Shown here: piece after piece, positions 44,078 to 52,472 of the stretch
Layout of the letters: each line of letters begins with the position of its first letter
Numbering within the stretch: the stretch's first letter is position 1
Assembly (NCBI RefSeq): GCF_004217615.1
Contig: NZ_SHLD01000001.1
Location: 3,658,001 to 3,722,000 of the forward strand
Origin: Micromonospora kangleipakensis
Lineage (GTDB): Bacteria; Actinomycetota; Actinomycetes; Mycobacteriales; Micromonosporaceae
Direction of reading: 5' to 3'
DNA length: 64,000 bases
Translations under genes and position numbers: made by a program
The notes under the pieces: model-generated
The model's input: only the letters and a program-made list of their open reading frames with translations
Database searches by the model: none
Told to the model about the DNA's origin: nothing

Positions 44078-45468
44078 TTGACGCCCTTCTTGACCGCCTC
44101 GACGTCCTTCTTCGCCCGGGCCGCCGCCGCGGCGGCGTCGGACTTGCCGCCGATCACGTCGGCGAGCGCCTTCGGTACGGGTAGCTCGCCGAGGATGGCG
44201 CCGACCAGCTTGCCCTGGCCCTGGGGCAGGCCCCAGCGCTGGAAGGTGTCCGGGCTCTTGCGCAGGGTGGCGAGCACGTCGTCGCCGTACACCGCGGAGA
44301 GCGGCTTCTTGGTGTCCACGCCGGCCTGGCTGGTGTTCCAGGCGGTGAGGAACTTCTCCTTGTCGTCCGCGGTGCCCTTGCGGACCGGGAACCGACCCTC
44401 GGGGGACATGCCGAACCAGCGCGGGTAGCCGTCGGAGAGCAGGTACTCCACGAACGACTTGGCCGGGTCGGCCGCGGCGCCGTCGAGGACCGCCCACGAG
44501 CTGATCTCGCCGTACTGGGCCGGTTCGGTCCCGTTGGGGCCCTTGATGGCGGTGACGAAGGCGCTGTTCTTGGCGAGGAACGTCGGGTCCTGCTGGCACT
44601 GCGGGCAGGTCGGTTTGGCGTCGGCGCGCAGCCCGGCCAGCTCGTCGAGGATGAACGGCGACCAGATCAGCATCGCCGCCTTGCCGGCGAAGTAGGTGGC
44701 CCGGGTGGTGTCCACGTCCTGCGCGCCCTTGACCGAGTGGTTGCGCATCAGGTCGCCGTAGAAGCGGAACGCCTCGACGCACTCGGGGGAGTCGAGCTTG
44801 ACCGCGCCGGAGTCGTCGGTGAGCTGACAGTTGTTGGCCAGGGCGAGGTGCTCGAAGGTCTGCTGGGTGAAGACGTCGCCGGGGGAGGTGGCCGCGGTGA
44901 TGCCGGCGACGCCGCCGGTGTTGAGCTTCGCCGCGGCGGCGGCGATCTTCTCGTACGTGTCGGGGGCGGGCAGGCCGGCGGCGTCGAAGAGGTCCTTGCG
45001 GTAGACGAGGAGCTGGCCCCACCCGTCACTGGGGACGGAGAGCTGCTTTCCGCCGTCGGAGGTCAGCTCCAGCGCCCGGGGGGAGAAGGTGTCCCGGCCG
45101 AGCTTGTCGACGATCTCGGCGTTGGCCGACTCGTGCAGCAGCTCGTTGCCGGCGAGGGTCTGGATGCCGGCGAGGGAGACGGAGCCGACCACGTCGGGGA
45201 GCTCGCCGGCGGCGGCGCTGGAGGCGATGAGGGAGGGGAACTGGTCCTCGTTGACGGTGACCAGGTTGACCTTGACGCCGGTCTTGGCGGTGAAGTCGCT
45301 GATGATCGCCTTGGTCGCCGTGACCCGGTCGGCCACGTCCTCCAGGCTCCACACCGTGATCTGTGAACTGTCGCTTTTCTGCTCATCGCCGCTGCAGGCC
45401 ACCATTCCCACCCCGGCAAATGCCATGATCAGGGTGGTGGCCAGCAACCGCGTCGGAGGTAATGACAT
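44074..45468 (-). CDS. ABC transporter sugar-binding lipoprotein
   Basis: The 464-residue extracellular solute-binding protein starts at ATG 45468 (GAGAGGAG upstream). A lipoprotein signal ends MVAC with lipid-attachment Cys25. The mature part has the CUT1 fold: ITVWSLEDVADRVTATKAII, SDGWGQLLVYRKDLFDAAGL and RGYxRWF-like GYPRWFGMSPEGRFPV. The four extra cysteines in PTCPQCQQDP and nearby may bridge. The sugar is not evident, but the linked dehydrogenase, isomerase and GH63 hydrolase suggest a glycoside or its acid. Confidence 0.92.
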   Translation of the reverse strand: MSLPPTRLLATTLIMAFAGVGMVACSGDEQKSDSSQITVWSLEDVADRVTATKAIISDFTAKTGVKVNLVTVNEDQFPSLIASSAAAGELPDVVGSVSLAGIQTLAGNELLHESANAEIVDKLGRDTFSPRALELTSDGGKQLSVPSDGWGQLLVYRKDLFDAAGLPAPDTYEKIAAAAAKLNTGGVAGITAATSPGDVFTQQTFEHLALANNCQLTDDSGAVKLDSPECVEAFRFYGDLMRNHSVKGAQDVDTTRATYFAGKAAMLIWSPFILDELAGLRADAKPTCPQCQQDPTFLAKNSAFVTAIKGPNGTEPAQYGEISSWAVLDGAAADPAKSFVEYLLSDGYPRWFGMSPEGRFPVRKGTADDKEKFLTAWNTSQAGVDTKKPLSAVYGDDVLATLRKSPDTFQRWGLPQGQGKLVGAILGELPVPKALADVIGGKSDAAAAAARAKKDVEAVKKGVN

Positions 45469-45514
45469 CGGTGGCACTCCTCTCGAAGGGTACAACGTGG
45501 ATTCAATACCCTTC

Positions 45515-45526
45515 GATTGATCAATC
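45515..45526. promoter_or_regulatory. Palindromic operator in the divergent sugar promoter
   Basis: GATTGATCAATC is a perfect 12-base palindrome between the divergently transcribed binding-protein and dehydrogenase genes, in the AT-rich part of this intergenic region. A LacI or GntR regulator encoded elsewhere is the likely partner. Confidence 0.5.
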
Positions 45527-45587
45527 CAACTACATATGCCGATTTATTTGGTAAGATTGCCTCCGGCACTTTTCTCGGAGCGACGCC

Positions 45588-46625
45588 ATGGTCAACTGGG
45601 TGGTCTCGCTGGCCGGGCCCCGATGCGTCAGCCTGGAGCCCTGCCCCGCTGATCCGCTCGGCCCGGGCCAGGTTCGCGTCCGCACCTGCTACTCCGGCAT
45701 CTCGGCCGGCACCGAACTGACCCTCTACCGGGGCAGCAATCCGCGACTCAGCAAGGACTGGGACGACGCCACCCGGATGTTCGTGCCGCGCCAGGCACCC
45801 GCCGCCTACCCCGTCATCGGCTTCGGCTACGAGGAGGTCGGCGAGATCGTCGAGGTCGCCGCCGACGTCGCCGACCGGCATCCCGGGCAGGTCGTCTGGG
45901 GCATCTGGGGGCACCGGGCCGAGGCCGTCGTGCCGGCCGGCGCGGTCCAGCCGCTGGCCCGCGGGCTCGACCCGCTCACCGCCGTCTTCGCCCGTCCCGG
46001 CGCGATCGCCCTCACTGCGGTGCTCGCCGGCGACCTGCACCTCGGCGACTGGGTGGGGGTCTTCGGTCAGGGGGTGATCGGCCTGCTCGCCACCCGGCTG
46101 GCCGCCCTCTCCGGCGCCCGGGTGGTCGCGGTCGACCGGGTGCCCGCCCGGCTGGACTTCGCCACCCGCTTCGGCGCCCGGCGGGTCGTCGACGCCGCCG
46201 TCGACTCCGCCGCCGCCGTGCTCCACGGAGCCACCGACGGTCGCGGCGCGGACGTCTGCCTGGAGCTGTCCGGGTCGTACCCGGCGCTGCACGAGGCGAT
46301 CCGCGCCACCACCCACGCCGGCCGCGTCGTGGCCGCCGGCTTCTACCAGGGGTACGCCCTCGGGCTGGGACTCGGCGAGGAGTTCCACCACAACCGGATC
46401 CAGCTGGTGGCGGCCCAGATCTCCGGGCCCACCCCGGCACCCGGCACGGCCGGCCGGTGGACCGGGCCCCGGATCGCCCACACCTTCATGGACCTGGTGG
46501 CCGAGGGCAGCGTCGACCCGCTGCCGCTGGTGAGCCACGTCGTCGACGCGGGCGCGGTGGCCGACGCGCTCGCGTTGCTCGACCGCGGTGACGGTGACGT
46601 CCTCCAAGTCGTGCTGAGGTTCTGA
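45588..46625 (+). CDS. Medium-chain dehydrogenase, sugar-catabolic type
   Basis: A 345-residue MDR-superfamily enzyme from ATG 45588 with GGAG upstream. It has CYSGISAGTELTLYRG in place of the usual zinc Cys-Gly-Ser motif. PVIGFGYEEVGEIVEV replaces the GHE region and GVFGQGVIGLLATRLA is the nucleotide-binding turn (near residue 155). The canonical zinc ligands are largely missing, so it may be a zinc-independent member related to BchC or sugar-acid dehydrogenases. It starts a three-gene operon with no gap to the isomerase. It is divergent from the ABC importer genes. Confidence 0.85.
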   Translation: MVNWVVSLAGPRCVSLEPCPADPLGPGQVRVRTCYSGISAGTELTLYRGSNPRLSKDWDDATRMFVPRQAPAAYPVIGFGYEEVGEIVEVAADVADRHPGQVVWGIWGHRAEAVVPAGAVQPLARGLDPLTAVFARPGAIALTAVLAGDLHLGDWVGVFGQGVIGLLATRLAALSGARVVAVDRVPARLDFATRFGARRVVDAAVDSAAAVLHGATDGRGADVCLELSGSYPALHEAIRATTHAGRVVAAGFYQGYALGLGLGEEFHHNRIQLVAAQISGPTPAPGTAGRWTGPRIAHTFMDLVAEGSVDPLPLVSHVVDAGAVADALALLDRGDGDVLQVVLRF

Positions 46626-47444
46626 ATGGCCATTCCACTCGCCTGCCAGGAGCAGCTGCTCCCGGGCGCCAGCCTGTCCGACAAGTTCGCCCTCGCCACC
46701 ACCCTCGGCTACCAGGCCATCGAGCTGCGCGGCCGCGGTGACCTCGCGTTCGCCCGGCGGCTGCCGGAGCTGCGCCGGGCCCGCGCCGACGGCGTGCCCA
46801 TGCCCACCGTCTGCGTCGACATGGACCACTTCATCGGCGACTTCGACCCGGACCGCTCCCGGGACGCGGTGCGCAACCTCCGCTCCCAGCTCTCGGTGAT
46901 CGCCGAACTCGGCGGGATCGGCGCGATGACCCCCGCCGCCTGGGGGATGTTCTCCCGGCGGCTGCCGCCCTTCGAGCCGCCCCGCTCGCCCGACGGCGAT
47001 CGGCAGGTCCTCGTTGACGCCCTCGGCGAGCTGGGCGAGCACGCCCGCGCCGAGGGCGTCAGCCTCTTCCTGGAACCCCTCAACCGGTACGAGGACCACA
47101 TGGTCAACCGGCTCGACGAGGCGGTCGCCCTCTGCGCGGCCGTCGGCCTGCCCTCGGTCCGGGTGGTCGCCGACACCTTCCACATGAACATCGAGGAGGA
47201 CGACGTGCACGCTGCGCTGCGCGCCGCCGCGCCGTACCTGGGGCACGTGCAGGTCAGCGACTCCAACCGGTACCAGCCCGGGGCCGGGCACCTGGACTGG
47301 CCGGCGCTGCTGAGGACCCTGCACGAGATCGACTACCGGGGATGGTTGGCACTGGAGTGCCGGCTGCGCGGCGAACCCCTCGCCGCCCTCCGGCAGGCCG
47401 CGACGGTGCTCACGCACGCCAAGCCGTGGCAGGCGGCGGCATGA
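46626..47444 (+). CDS. Sugar phosphate isomerase/epimerase (TIM barrel)
   Basis: A 272-residue TIM-barrel protein of the AP-endonuclease-2 superfamily, like IolE/IolI and hydroxypyruvate isomerases. Metal-binding positions are visible in FLEPLNRYEDHMVN (Glu), RVVADTFHMNIEEDD (Asp and His), HVQVSDSNR and LALECRL (Glu). It starts directly after the previous stop and its TGA overlaps the next ATG, so all three genes are translationally coupled. It probably isomerises or epimerises the oxidised sugar produced by the dehydrogenase. Confidence 0.87.
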   Translation: MAIPLACQEQLLPGASLSDKFALATTLGYQAIELRGRGDLAFARRLPELRRARADGVPMPTVCVDMDHFIGDFDPDRSRDAVRNLRSQLSVIAELGGIGAMTPAAWGMFSRRLPPFEPPRSPDGDRQVLVDALGELGEHARAEGVSLFLEPLNRYEDHMVNRLDEAVALCAAVGLPSVRVVADTFHMNIEEDDVHAALRAAAPYLGHVQVSDSNRYQPGAGHLDWPALLRTLHEIDYRGWLALECRLRGEPLAALRQAATVLTHAKPWQAAA

Positions 47445-48844
47445 GCGCCAGCTCCGCCGGCCGGCCCGGCGCCGCCTCCGGGCTGGACGCCACGACGGGT
47501 GGTCCGGAGGGCGATCCGCAACTTCGGCGGGCCGGCGCCGAGCGGGCGGCCGGGCTGCGCCGGTTGGCCGTCGACACCCTCGACGGCAACTGGGAGCACG
47601 ACCACACCGTGCCGTCGCGCACCCTCTACCCGCACCAGTGGAGCTGGGACTCGGCGTTCATCGCCGTCGGGCTGGCCCACGTCCGACCCGACCGGGCGTG
47701 GCGGGAGCTGCGGACGCTCTTCGCCGCCCAGTGGGCCGACGGGCGGGTGCCGCACATCGTGTTCAACCCGGCGCTGCGGGTCGGCTCGTACTTCCCGGGG
47801 CCGGAGTTCTGGGACTCGGCCCGCGCCGACGGTGCCCCGGCCGGCGCCACCTCCGGGATCGTCCAACCGCCGGTGCACGCCCCGGCGGCGTGGCTGACCC
47901 ACCGCCGGGCCCCGTCGGAGGCCTCGGTGCGGGCCCTGCGCTGGCTCTACCCGCGGCTGGTCGCCCAGCAGCGGTACCTGACCGGCCGGCGGGACGTCGG
48001 CGGCGCCGGGCTGGCCTGCCTGGTGCACCCGTGGGAGTCGGGGCTGGACAACAGCCCCGCCTGGGACGCCCCGATGGCGGCGGTCCCGGCCGACGCGGCC
48101 GTCATGCGGGCGTACCGGCGGCACGACACGGCGCACGCCGACGCCGCGCACCGCCCCACGGACCTGGACTACGCGCAGTACGTCGCGATCGTCGCGTCCT
48201 ACCGGGAGGGCCGCTACGGCGACGACGGGCTCGCCGGCCGGCATCCCTTCCTGGTGGAGTGTCCGCTACTCAACGCGGCCCTCGGGGTGGCCGAGCACGC
48301 GCTGGCCCGGATCGCGGCGGTGGTCGGCGCCGACCCGGGGCCGCACCGGGACCGGGCGGCGCGGATCACCGCGACCCTGGTCGACCGGCTGTACGACCCC
48401 ACCACCGGCACCTTCCACCCGCGCGACCTGCGCACCGACCGGCTGATCCCGGCCCGGACGGTGCTCGGGCTGATGCCGCTGATCCTGCCGGACCTGCCGG
48501 CCCGGCAGGTCCGGGCGGTACTGACGGAGGCGTGCTCGCCCCGGTTCGGCCTGGCGTCCCGGATGGACCGTCCGCTGCCCACCCACGACCGCACCGCGCC
48601 GGACTTCGAGCCGCTGCGCTACTGGCGCGGACCGAGCTGGCTGAACACGAGCTGGCTGCTCTGGCGGGGGCTGCTCGCCCACCGCCGTCCCGAGCTGGCC
48701 GCCGGGCTGCGGGAGTCGATGCTCGGCCTGGTCGCCCGCAGCGGCTGCCACGAGTACTTCCACCCGGACACCGGCGCCGGGCTCGGCTCCCCGGCGTTCA
48801 GCTGGACCGCCTCCCTGGCGCTCGACGCCCTCGCCGAGGGGTGA
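47441..48844 (+). CDS. GH63-type glycoside hydrolase
   Basis: The 467-residue (alpha/alpha)6-barrel enzyme starts at ATG 47441, overlapping the isomerase stop (ATGA). The conserved blocks are YPHQWSWDSAFIAVGLAH (near residue 65), HPWESGLDNSPAWD (near residue 195), DYAQYVAIVASY and RYWRGPSWLNTSWLLWRGL (near residue 400). These match glucosylglycerate/mannosylglycerate hydrolases of GH63. The acid Asp in WESGLDNS and a Glu near the C-terminus are the expected catalytic pair. It has no signal peptide, so it works in the cytosol on the imported compound. Confidence 0.87.
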   Translation: MSASSAGRPGAASGLDATTGGPEGDPQLRRAGAERAAGLRRLAVDTLDGNWEHDHTVPSRTLYPHQWSWDSAFIAVGLAHVRPDRAWRELRTLFAAQWADGRVPHIVFNPALRVGSYFPGPEFWDSARADGAPAGATSGIVQPPVHAPAAWLTHRRAPSEASVRALRWLYPRLVAQQRYLTGRRDVGGAGLACLVHPWESGLDNSPAWDAPMAAVPADAAVMRAYRRHDTAHADAAHRPTDLDYAQYVAIVASYREGRYGDDGLAGRHPFLVECPLLNAALGVAEHALARIAAVVGADPGPHRDRAARITATLVDRLYDPTTGTFHPRDLRTDRLIPARTVLGLMPLILPDLPARQVRAVLTEACSPRFGLASRMDRPLPTHDRTAPDFEPLRYWRGPSWLNTSWLLWRGLLAHRRPELAAGLRESMLGLVARSGCHEYFHPDTGAGLGSPAFSWTASLALDALAEG

Positions 48845-48885
48845 GCCGCCGGCGTCACCCCGGTGCGACGCCGACGGGCGGCGGG

Positions 48886-49590
48886 TCAGGCGATCCCGGC
48901 CGGGGTGCCGGCGCCGGCGCGCAGGGCGGCCATCGGCGCGTCGTCGATCGCGTACCCGAGCGCGTCGACCACCTCGACCACGCCGCTGACGTGGCCGGCG
49001 AGCAGCAGCGCCAGGTGCACGGTCGACCAGCGGTCGAGCTGGCCGGTCAGGGTGACCACGCCGTCGTGGACGGTCACGTCCACCACGCCGTCGGGGACAC
49101 CCAGCACCCGGTGCAGCACCTCGTCGACCACGTCGCGGCGGATGTCGGCGTCCGGGCGCAGATGCACCTTGAGCAGGTCGCCGCGGGTGACGATGCCGAC
49201 CAGCCGGTCCAGGTCGTCGACGACCGGCAGCCGCTTCACCTTCCGCTCGCCCATGATCCGGGCCGCCTCCACCAGCGAGGCGTCGGGCGCCACGGTGACC
49301 GGGGGACTGGTCATCAGGTCGGCGGCCAGGGTGGCCCCGGCCTTCACCCGGGCCTGCCGGTGGTGCCGGCTGACGAAGAACCGCCGCTCGTGCGGCTGCC
49401 CCTGCAACTCGACCTTGTGCAGCAGGTCCGCCTCGGAGACCACCCCGAGCACCCGACGGGCGCCGTCCACCACCGGCACCGCGGTGACGTGCCGGCCGGT
49501 CAGCACGTCGACGATCTCGCGGTACGCCGTGTCCTCCCGTACCGTCGCGACGTCGGCTGTCATCACGTCCTGTACCTGCCACGTACGCAT
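48886..49590 (-). CDS. CBS-pair and BON domain protein
   Basis: A 234-residue soluble protein with two CBS motifs and a C-terminal BON domain. The CBS segments are VQDVMTADVATVREDT with VLGVVSEADLL, and LMTSPPVTVAPDAS with LVGIVTRGDLLKV. The BON segment is GVVDVTVHDGVVTLTGQ. CBS pairs bind adenine nucleotides and act as energy sensors; CBS-BON proteins are widespread in actinobacteria and stress-induced. It starts at ATG 49590 with GAGGAGGTC upstream. It lies downstream of the arsenic operon on the same strand, separated by ~95 bases, and need not belong to it. Confidence 0.9.
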   Translation of the reverse strand: MRTWQVQDVMTADVATVREDTAYREIVDVLTGRHVTAVPVVDGARRVLGVVSEADLLHKVELQGQPHERRFFVSRHHRQARVKAGATLAADLMTSPPVTVAPDASLVEAARIMGERKVKRLPVVDDLDRLVGIVTRGDLLKVHLRPDADIRRDVVDEVLHRVLGVPDGVVDVTVHDGVVTLTGQLDRWSTVHLALLLAGHVSGVVEVVDALGYAIDDAPMAALRAGAGTPAGIA

Positions 49591-49686
49591 GGCGACCTCC
49601 TCGTTCCCGCCGTCGACGCTAGGTGCGGGCGGTGGGACGGAGCAGGGGCGCAGGGACCGGCCGTCCGGGTCGGAAGTCCCGAGAGG

Positions 49687-50088
49687 TCAGTCCCGCAGCT
49701 CGGCCAGCAGGCGCGCCACCCGGTCCCGGATCTCGTCCCGGATCGGACGGACCGCTTCGACGCCCTTGCCGGCCGGGTCTTCCAGCTTCCAGTCCTCGTA
49801 CCGCTTGCCGCGGAACACCGGGCAGGCATCCCCGCAGCCCATGGTGACGATGACGTCGGAGGACTCCGCCGTCGCGTACTCCAGCAGCTTGGGGGTCTGG
49901 TCGGTGATGTCGATGCCGACCTCGGCCATGGCCTCGACGGCGGCCGGGTTGACCGTCTCGGCGGGCGCCGAGCCGGCGGAGCGGACCTCGACGGCGTCGC
50001 CGGCCAGGTGGCGCAGCCAGCCGGCGGCCATCTGGGAGCGGCCGGCGTTGTGCACGCAGACGAACAGGACGCTGGGCTTGTCGGACAT
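49687..50088 (-). CDS. arsC: Arsenate reductase (LMW phosphatase-like)
   Basis: A 133-residue ArsC of the low-molecular-weight phosphatase fold. The active loop is CVHNAGRSQ (Cys11, the CX5R arsenate site). The segment TMGCGDACPVFRGKRYEDW carries Cys85 and Cys89 and the family tail continues to RDEIRDRVARLL. It reduces arsenate to arsenite with a thiol system, probably mycothiol-linked in actinobacteria. Its ATG 50088 overlaps the stop of the small protein gene (TGATG), closing the operon ArsR, ArsR-ArsC, aquaglyceroporin, small protein, ArsC. Confidence 0.93.
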   Translation of the reverse strand: MSDKPSVLFVCVHNAGRSQMAAGWLRHLAGDAVEVRSAGSAPAETVNPAAVEAMAEVGIDITDQTPKLLEYATAESSDVIVTMGCGDACPVFRGKRYEDWKLEDPAGKGVEAVRPIRDEIRDRVARLLAELRD

Positions 50089-50270
50089 CAGGAGCCCTTC
50101 TCGCAGTGCGGGTCGCAGGGCCGGTTCACCGGCGCCTCGGACTGGGCGGTGGGCAGGGGCCAGCGGGGGTCGCTGTTGCGGTCGAGCAGCCGGTAGCGGC
50201 CGTCGGGACGCGGCGGATTGAGCAGGGTGTACGACCTGTCCGCGCCACCGTGCTCCGGGCCGGGGCTCAT
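50088..50270 (-). CDS. 60-residue small protein in the arsenic operon
   Basis: From ATG 50270 the frame gives 60 residues: a polar N-terminal part (PGPEHGGADRSYTLLNPPRP), RYRLLDRNSDPRWPLPTAQS and a last CDPHCEKGS. The two Cys and one His near the end could bind arsenite or another metal. Its ATG overlaps the aquaglyceroporin stop (ATGA) and its TGA overlaps the ArsC start (TGATG). Such tight coupling on both sides argues for a real gene. I do not recognise the family; it could be an arsenite chaperone, but that is a guess. Confidence 0.68.
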   Translation of the reverse strand: MSPGPEHGGADRSYTLLNPPRPDGRYRLLDRNSDPRWPLPTAQSEAPVNRPCDPHCEKGS

Positions 50271-51013
50271 GCGTGGTGGTCGAGCGCCGGGTCGCGCTCG
50301 TCGGTGGGCACGACGACCTGGTCGGCGGCCTGCCCGGCGTCGGGGTAGAGCGCGGCCAGGAGACCGATGCCCACGGCGAGGCCGACGAGCTGGGCGATGA
50401 CGAAGCCGGGGACGGAGGCGGGGGCGATGCCGGCGAAGGTGTCGGTGAAGGCGCGGCCGATCGTCACGGCCGGGTTGGCGAAGGAGGTCGACGAGGTGAA
50501 CCAGTAGGCGGCGCCGATGTAGGCGCCGACCGCGGCCGGCGCGACGGGGGCGCGGCCGGAGCGGGCGAGGGCGAAGATCAGCAGGATCAGGCCGGTGGTG
50601 GCGACGACCTCGCCGAGCCAGAGGTGCCCGGCGGCGCGGTCCTTGCCGGAGAAGTCGACGGCGGCGAGGTCGAACATCAGGTTGGCCAGGATCGACCCGC
50701 CGATCGCGCCGGCGATCTGGGCGATGACGTAGCCGCCGAGGCCACGGCCGGTCAGGCCGGTGCCGGCGCGGCGACCGAGGAACCAGTCCGCGGCGGAGAC
50801 CACCGGGTTGAAGTGCGCCCCGGAGACCGGGCCGAAGATCAGGACCAGCGCGCCCAGGGCGAGCGCGGTGGCGATCGAGTTCTCCAGCAGTTGGAGGCCG
50901 ACGTCGCCGGGGGAGAGGGTGGCGGCCATGATGCCCGAGCCGACCACGGCGGTGACCAGCAGGGCGGTGCCGGTGAACTCGGCCAGCAGGCGCCGCCAGG
51001 GTGCGATGGTCAT
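50267..51013 (-). CDS. aqpS: Aquaglyceroporin, arsenite channel (AqpS-like)
   Basis: A 248-residue MIP-family channel with six helices. The two half-helix signatures are present: SGAHFNPVVSAAD (NPV in place of NPA) and FANPAVTIGR with the selectivity Arg. In Sinorhizobium, AqpS carries arsenite out of the cell down its gradient after ArsC reduction. Here it sits between an ArsR-ArsC fusion and ArsC, with no Acr3 or ArsB pump in the window, so the same channel-based exit is likely. The end is translationally coupled to the small protein gene. Confidence 0.9.
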   Translation of the reverse strand: MTIAPWRRLLAEFTGTALLVTAVVGSGIMAATLSPGDVGLQLLENSIATALALGALVLIFGPVSGAHFNPVVSAADWFLGRRAGTGLTGRGLGGYVIAQIAGAIGGSILANLMFDLAAVDFSGKDRAAGHLWLGEVVATTGLILLIFALARSGRAPVAPAAVGAYIGAAYWFTSSTSFANPAVTIGRAFTDTFAGIAPASVPGFVIAQLVGLAVGIGLLAALYPDAGQAADQVVVPTDERDPALDHHA

Positions 51014-51145
51014 CAGTCTGTTCTCTTCCCTTGCGGTGACGTCCCGGGCCGCGTTTCGGCTCGGGCGTGCGGATCAGCGGGTGGCGGGGCGGAGCGGGCA
51101 GGTGTCACCGCGGCTCACGGCGGGCCGAGCCGCTGGTCCACGGGG

Positions 51146-51847
51146 TCAGTCACGGTGGTCTCCCGAGTTCATGGCGGGGGTGAGGACGGGGGCGACGCGA
51201 TCGACCCGGGCGGCGAGGTCGGCGAACGCGGCTTCGAAGGCGGCGTCGGTGCCGACCCGGACCGGGTCGGGCACTGACCAGTGCAGGCGGGGGCGGACCG
51301 GCCCGGTGAGTTCCTCGTGGGCGTTGTCGCAGACCGCGATCAGCAGGTCGTCGTCGCGCACGATGTCCGCGACGTGCGAGGTGCCGGTCGGGTCGAGGTC
51401 CAGGCCGTGCCGGTGGGCCACCGCGACGGCCCGGGGGTGGACCCGCGGCGCGGGATTTGTGCCCGCCGAGGCCGCTGAGGTGCGGGTGCGGTGGGCCCAG
51501 AGGGCGGCGGCGAGCTGCGACCGGGCGGAGTTGCGGGTGCAGACGAAGACCACCCGGCCCACCCCGGCCGGCGGCGGCGGGGTGAGGGTGGCCAGGGCCT
51601 CGGGTCGCAGCCGCAGGTAGGTGCGGCGGCGGTCGCCCTCGGACCGGCCGCGGACGACCAGGCCGGCCTCGGTGAGGACCTTGACGTGGTGGGCGACGAG
51701 GTTGGTCGGCATTCCGAGGTCGGAGGCGATCTCACCGGGGGAGGCGTCGCCCAGGGTGAGCGCGTCCACGATCGCCAGGCGCACCGGGTCGCCGAGCGCG
51801 GCGTGGATCCGGGCGCGCTCTCGGAGGGACGCAAGCTCAGCAGTCAT
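51146..51847 (-). CDS. ArsR-ArsC fusion protein
   Basis: The 233-residue product has an N-terminal winged-helix ArsR domain (residues 1-90, SPGEIASDLGMPTNLVAHHV and the wing RGRSEGDRRRTYL). A low-molecular-weight phosphatase/ArsC domain follows with active loop CTRNSAR starting at Cys103 and an Asp-Pro near the end (WSVPDPVRV). It has no obvious CVC arsenite site. The fusion may sense arsenate or arsenite through its reductase part, or couple reduction to gene control. It is the second gene of the minus-strand arsenic operon. Confidence 0.92.
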   Translation of the reverse strand: MTAELASLRERARIHAALGDPVRLAIVDALTLGDASPGEIASDLGMPTNLVAHHVKVLTEAGLVVRGRSEGDRRRTYLRLRPEALATLTPPPPAGVGRVVFVCTRNSARSQLAAALWAHRTRTSAASAGTNPAPRVHPRAVAVAHRHGLDLDPTGTSHVADIVRDDDLLIAVCDNAHEELTGPVRPRLHWSVPDPVRVGTDAAFEAAFADLAARVDRVAPVLTPAMNSGDHRD

Positions 51848-51949
51848 TGACTCAACTATTGCTGAGCGATCGCGCGGCTGTCAAACGGGACGTCGACGGG
51901 TGTGGGTCGCTCTCGTCGGACGCGCTGCGCCCCAGGTTGGGGCGCGTGC

Positions 51950-52327
51950 CTACGGGGCGGGGGCCGGCGCGACCGCGAGCAGCGCGGCGAGTTGGCGCAG
52001 GATGGCCGGGCGGGCCCGGTAGTACACCCAGGTGCCGCGGCGTTCGGCGTCGACGAGGCCGGCTTCGCGCAGCGTCTTCAGATGGTGCGAGATGGTCGGC
52101 CCGGTCAGGTCGAACGCCGGGGTCAGGTCGCAGACGCACGCCTCACCGTCCTCGGCGGAGGCGATCATCGACATCAGCTGCAACCGGACCGGGTCGCCGA
52201 GTGCCTTGAACGCGGGGGCGAGCACCGCGGCGGTCTCGGCCGGCACCCGGCGCTGCGCCAGCGGGGGGCAGCACGGCGTCTCGGCGGTGAGGTCCACAGC
52301 GGGCAGCGACGCCGCTTGCTTTGACAT
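51950..52327 (-). CDS. arsR: ArsR arsenite-responsive repressor
   Basis: A 125-residue ArsR from ATG 52327. The alpha-3 arsenite site Cys64-Val-Cys66 in EACVCDLTPAF precedes the recognition helix PTISHHLKTLREAG. A Cys19-Cys20 pair near the N-terminus could supply the third thiolate. It is the first gene of the minus-strand operon. A GACA-x3-CTCTA motif 12 bases before its start recurs before the FAD oxidoreductase gene and is its probable operator. Confidence 0.93.
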   Translation of the reverse strand: MSKQAASLPAVDLTAETPCCPPLAQRRVPAETAAVLAPAFKALGDPVRLQLMSMIASAEDGEACVCDLTPAFDLTGPTISHHLKTLREAGLVDAERRGTWVYYRARPAILRQLAALLAVAPAPAP

Positions 52328-52338
52328 GGCTCTAGGTT

Positions 52339-52350
52339 GACAGATCTCTA
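52339..52350. promoter_or_regulatory. Candidate ArsR operator before the minus-strand operon
   Basis: GACAGATCTCTA lies 12 bases before ATG 52327. The related GACAAGTCTCTA occurs at 53346-53357 before the FAD oxidoreductase gene, with matching flanks. Confidence 0.5.
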
Positions 52351-52439
52351 AATAACGTGCAACTGTCTGTTTCGACGGGCGTCGAGACAGGCGTCCGAGC
52401 GGGAGGGGCGTCACGTCCGGCTCCGTGCGTTAGGCTTCG

Positions 52440-52462
52440 ATCGTCTATCGGCGATAAACGAT
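52440..52462. promoter_or_regulatory. 23-bp palindrome upstream of the second ArsR gene
   Basis: Five-base arms ATCGT (52440-52444) and ACGAT (52458-52462) flank an inner TATCG-G-CGATA palindrome, giving ten matching pairs with one mismatched pair. It ends ten bases before ATG 52473, so bound repressor would block the start. Confidence 0.65.
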
Positions 52463-52472
52463 TAAGGGCGAG

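Noticed and set aside
47638-50196. An 852-codon plus-strand frame over GH63, CBS and ArsC
   Set aside because: It lies antisense or out of frame to three well-recognised proteins; its Gly/Arg/Pro-rich composition is a GC-rich shadow.
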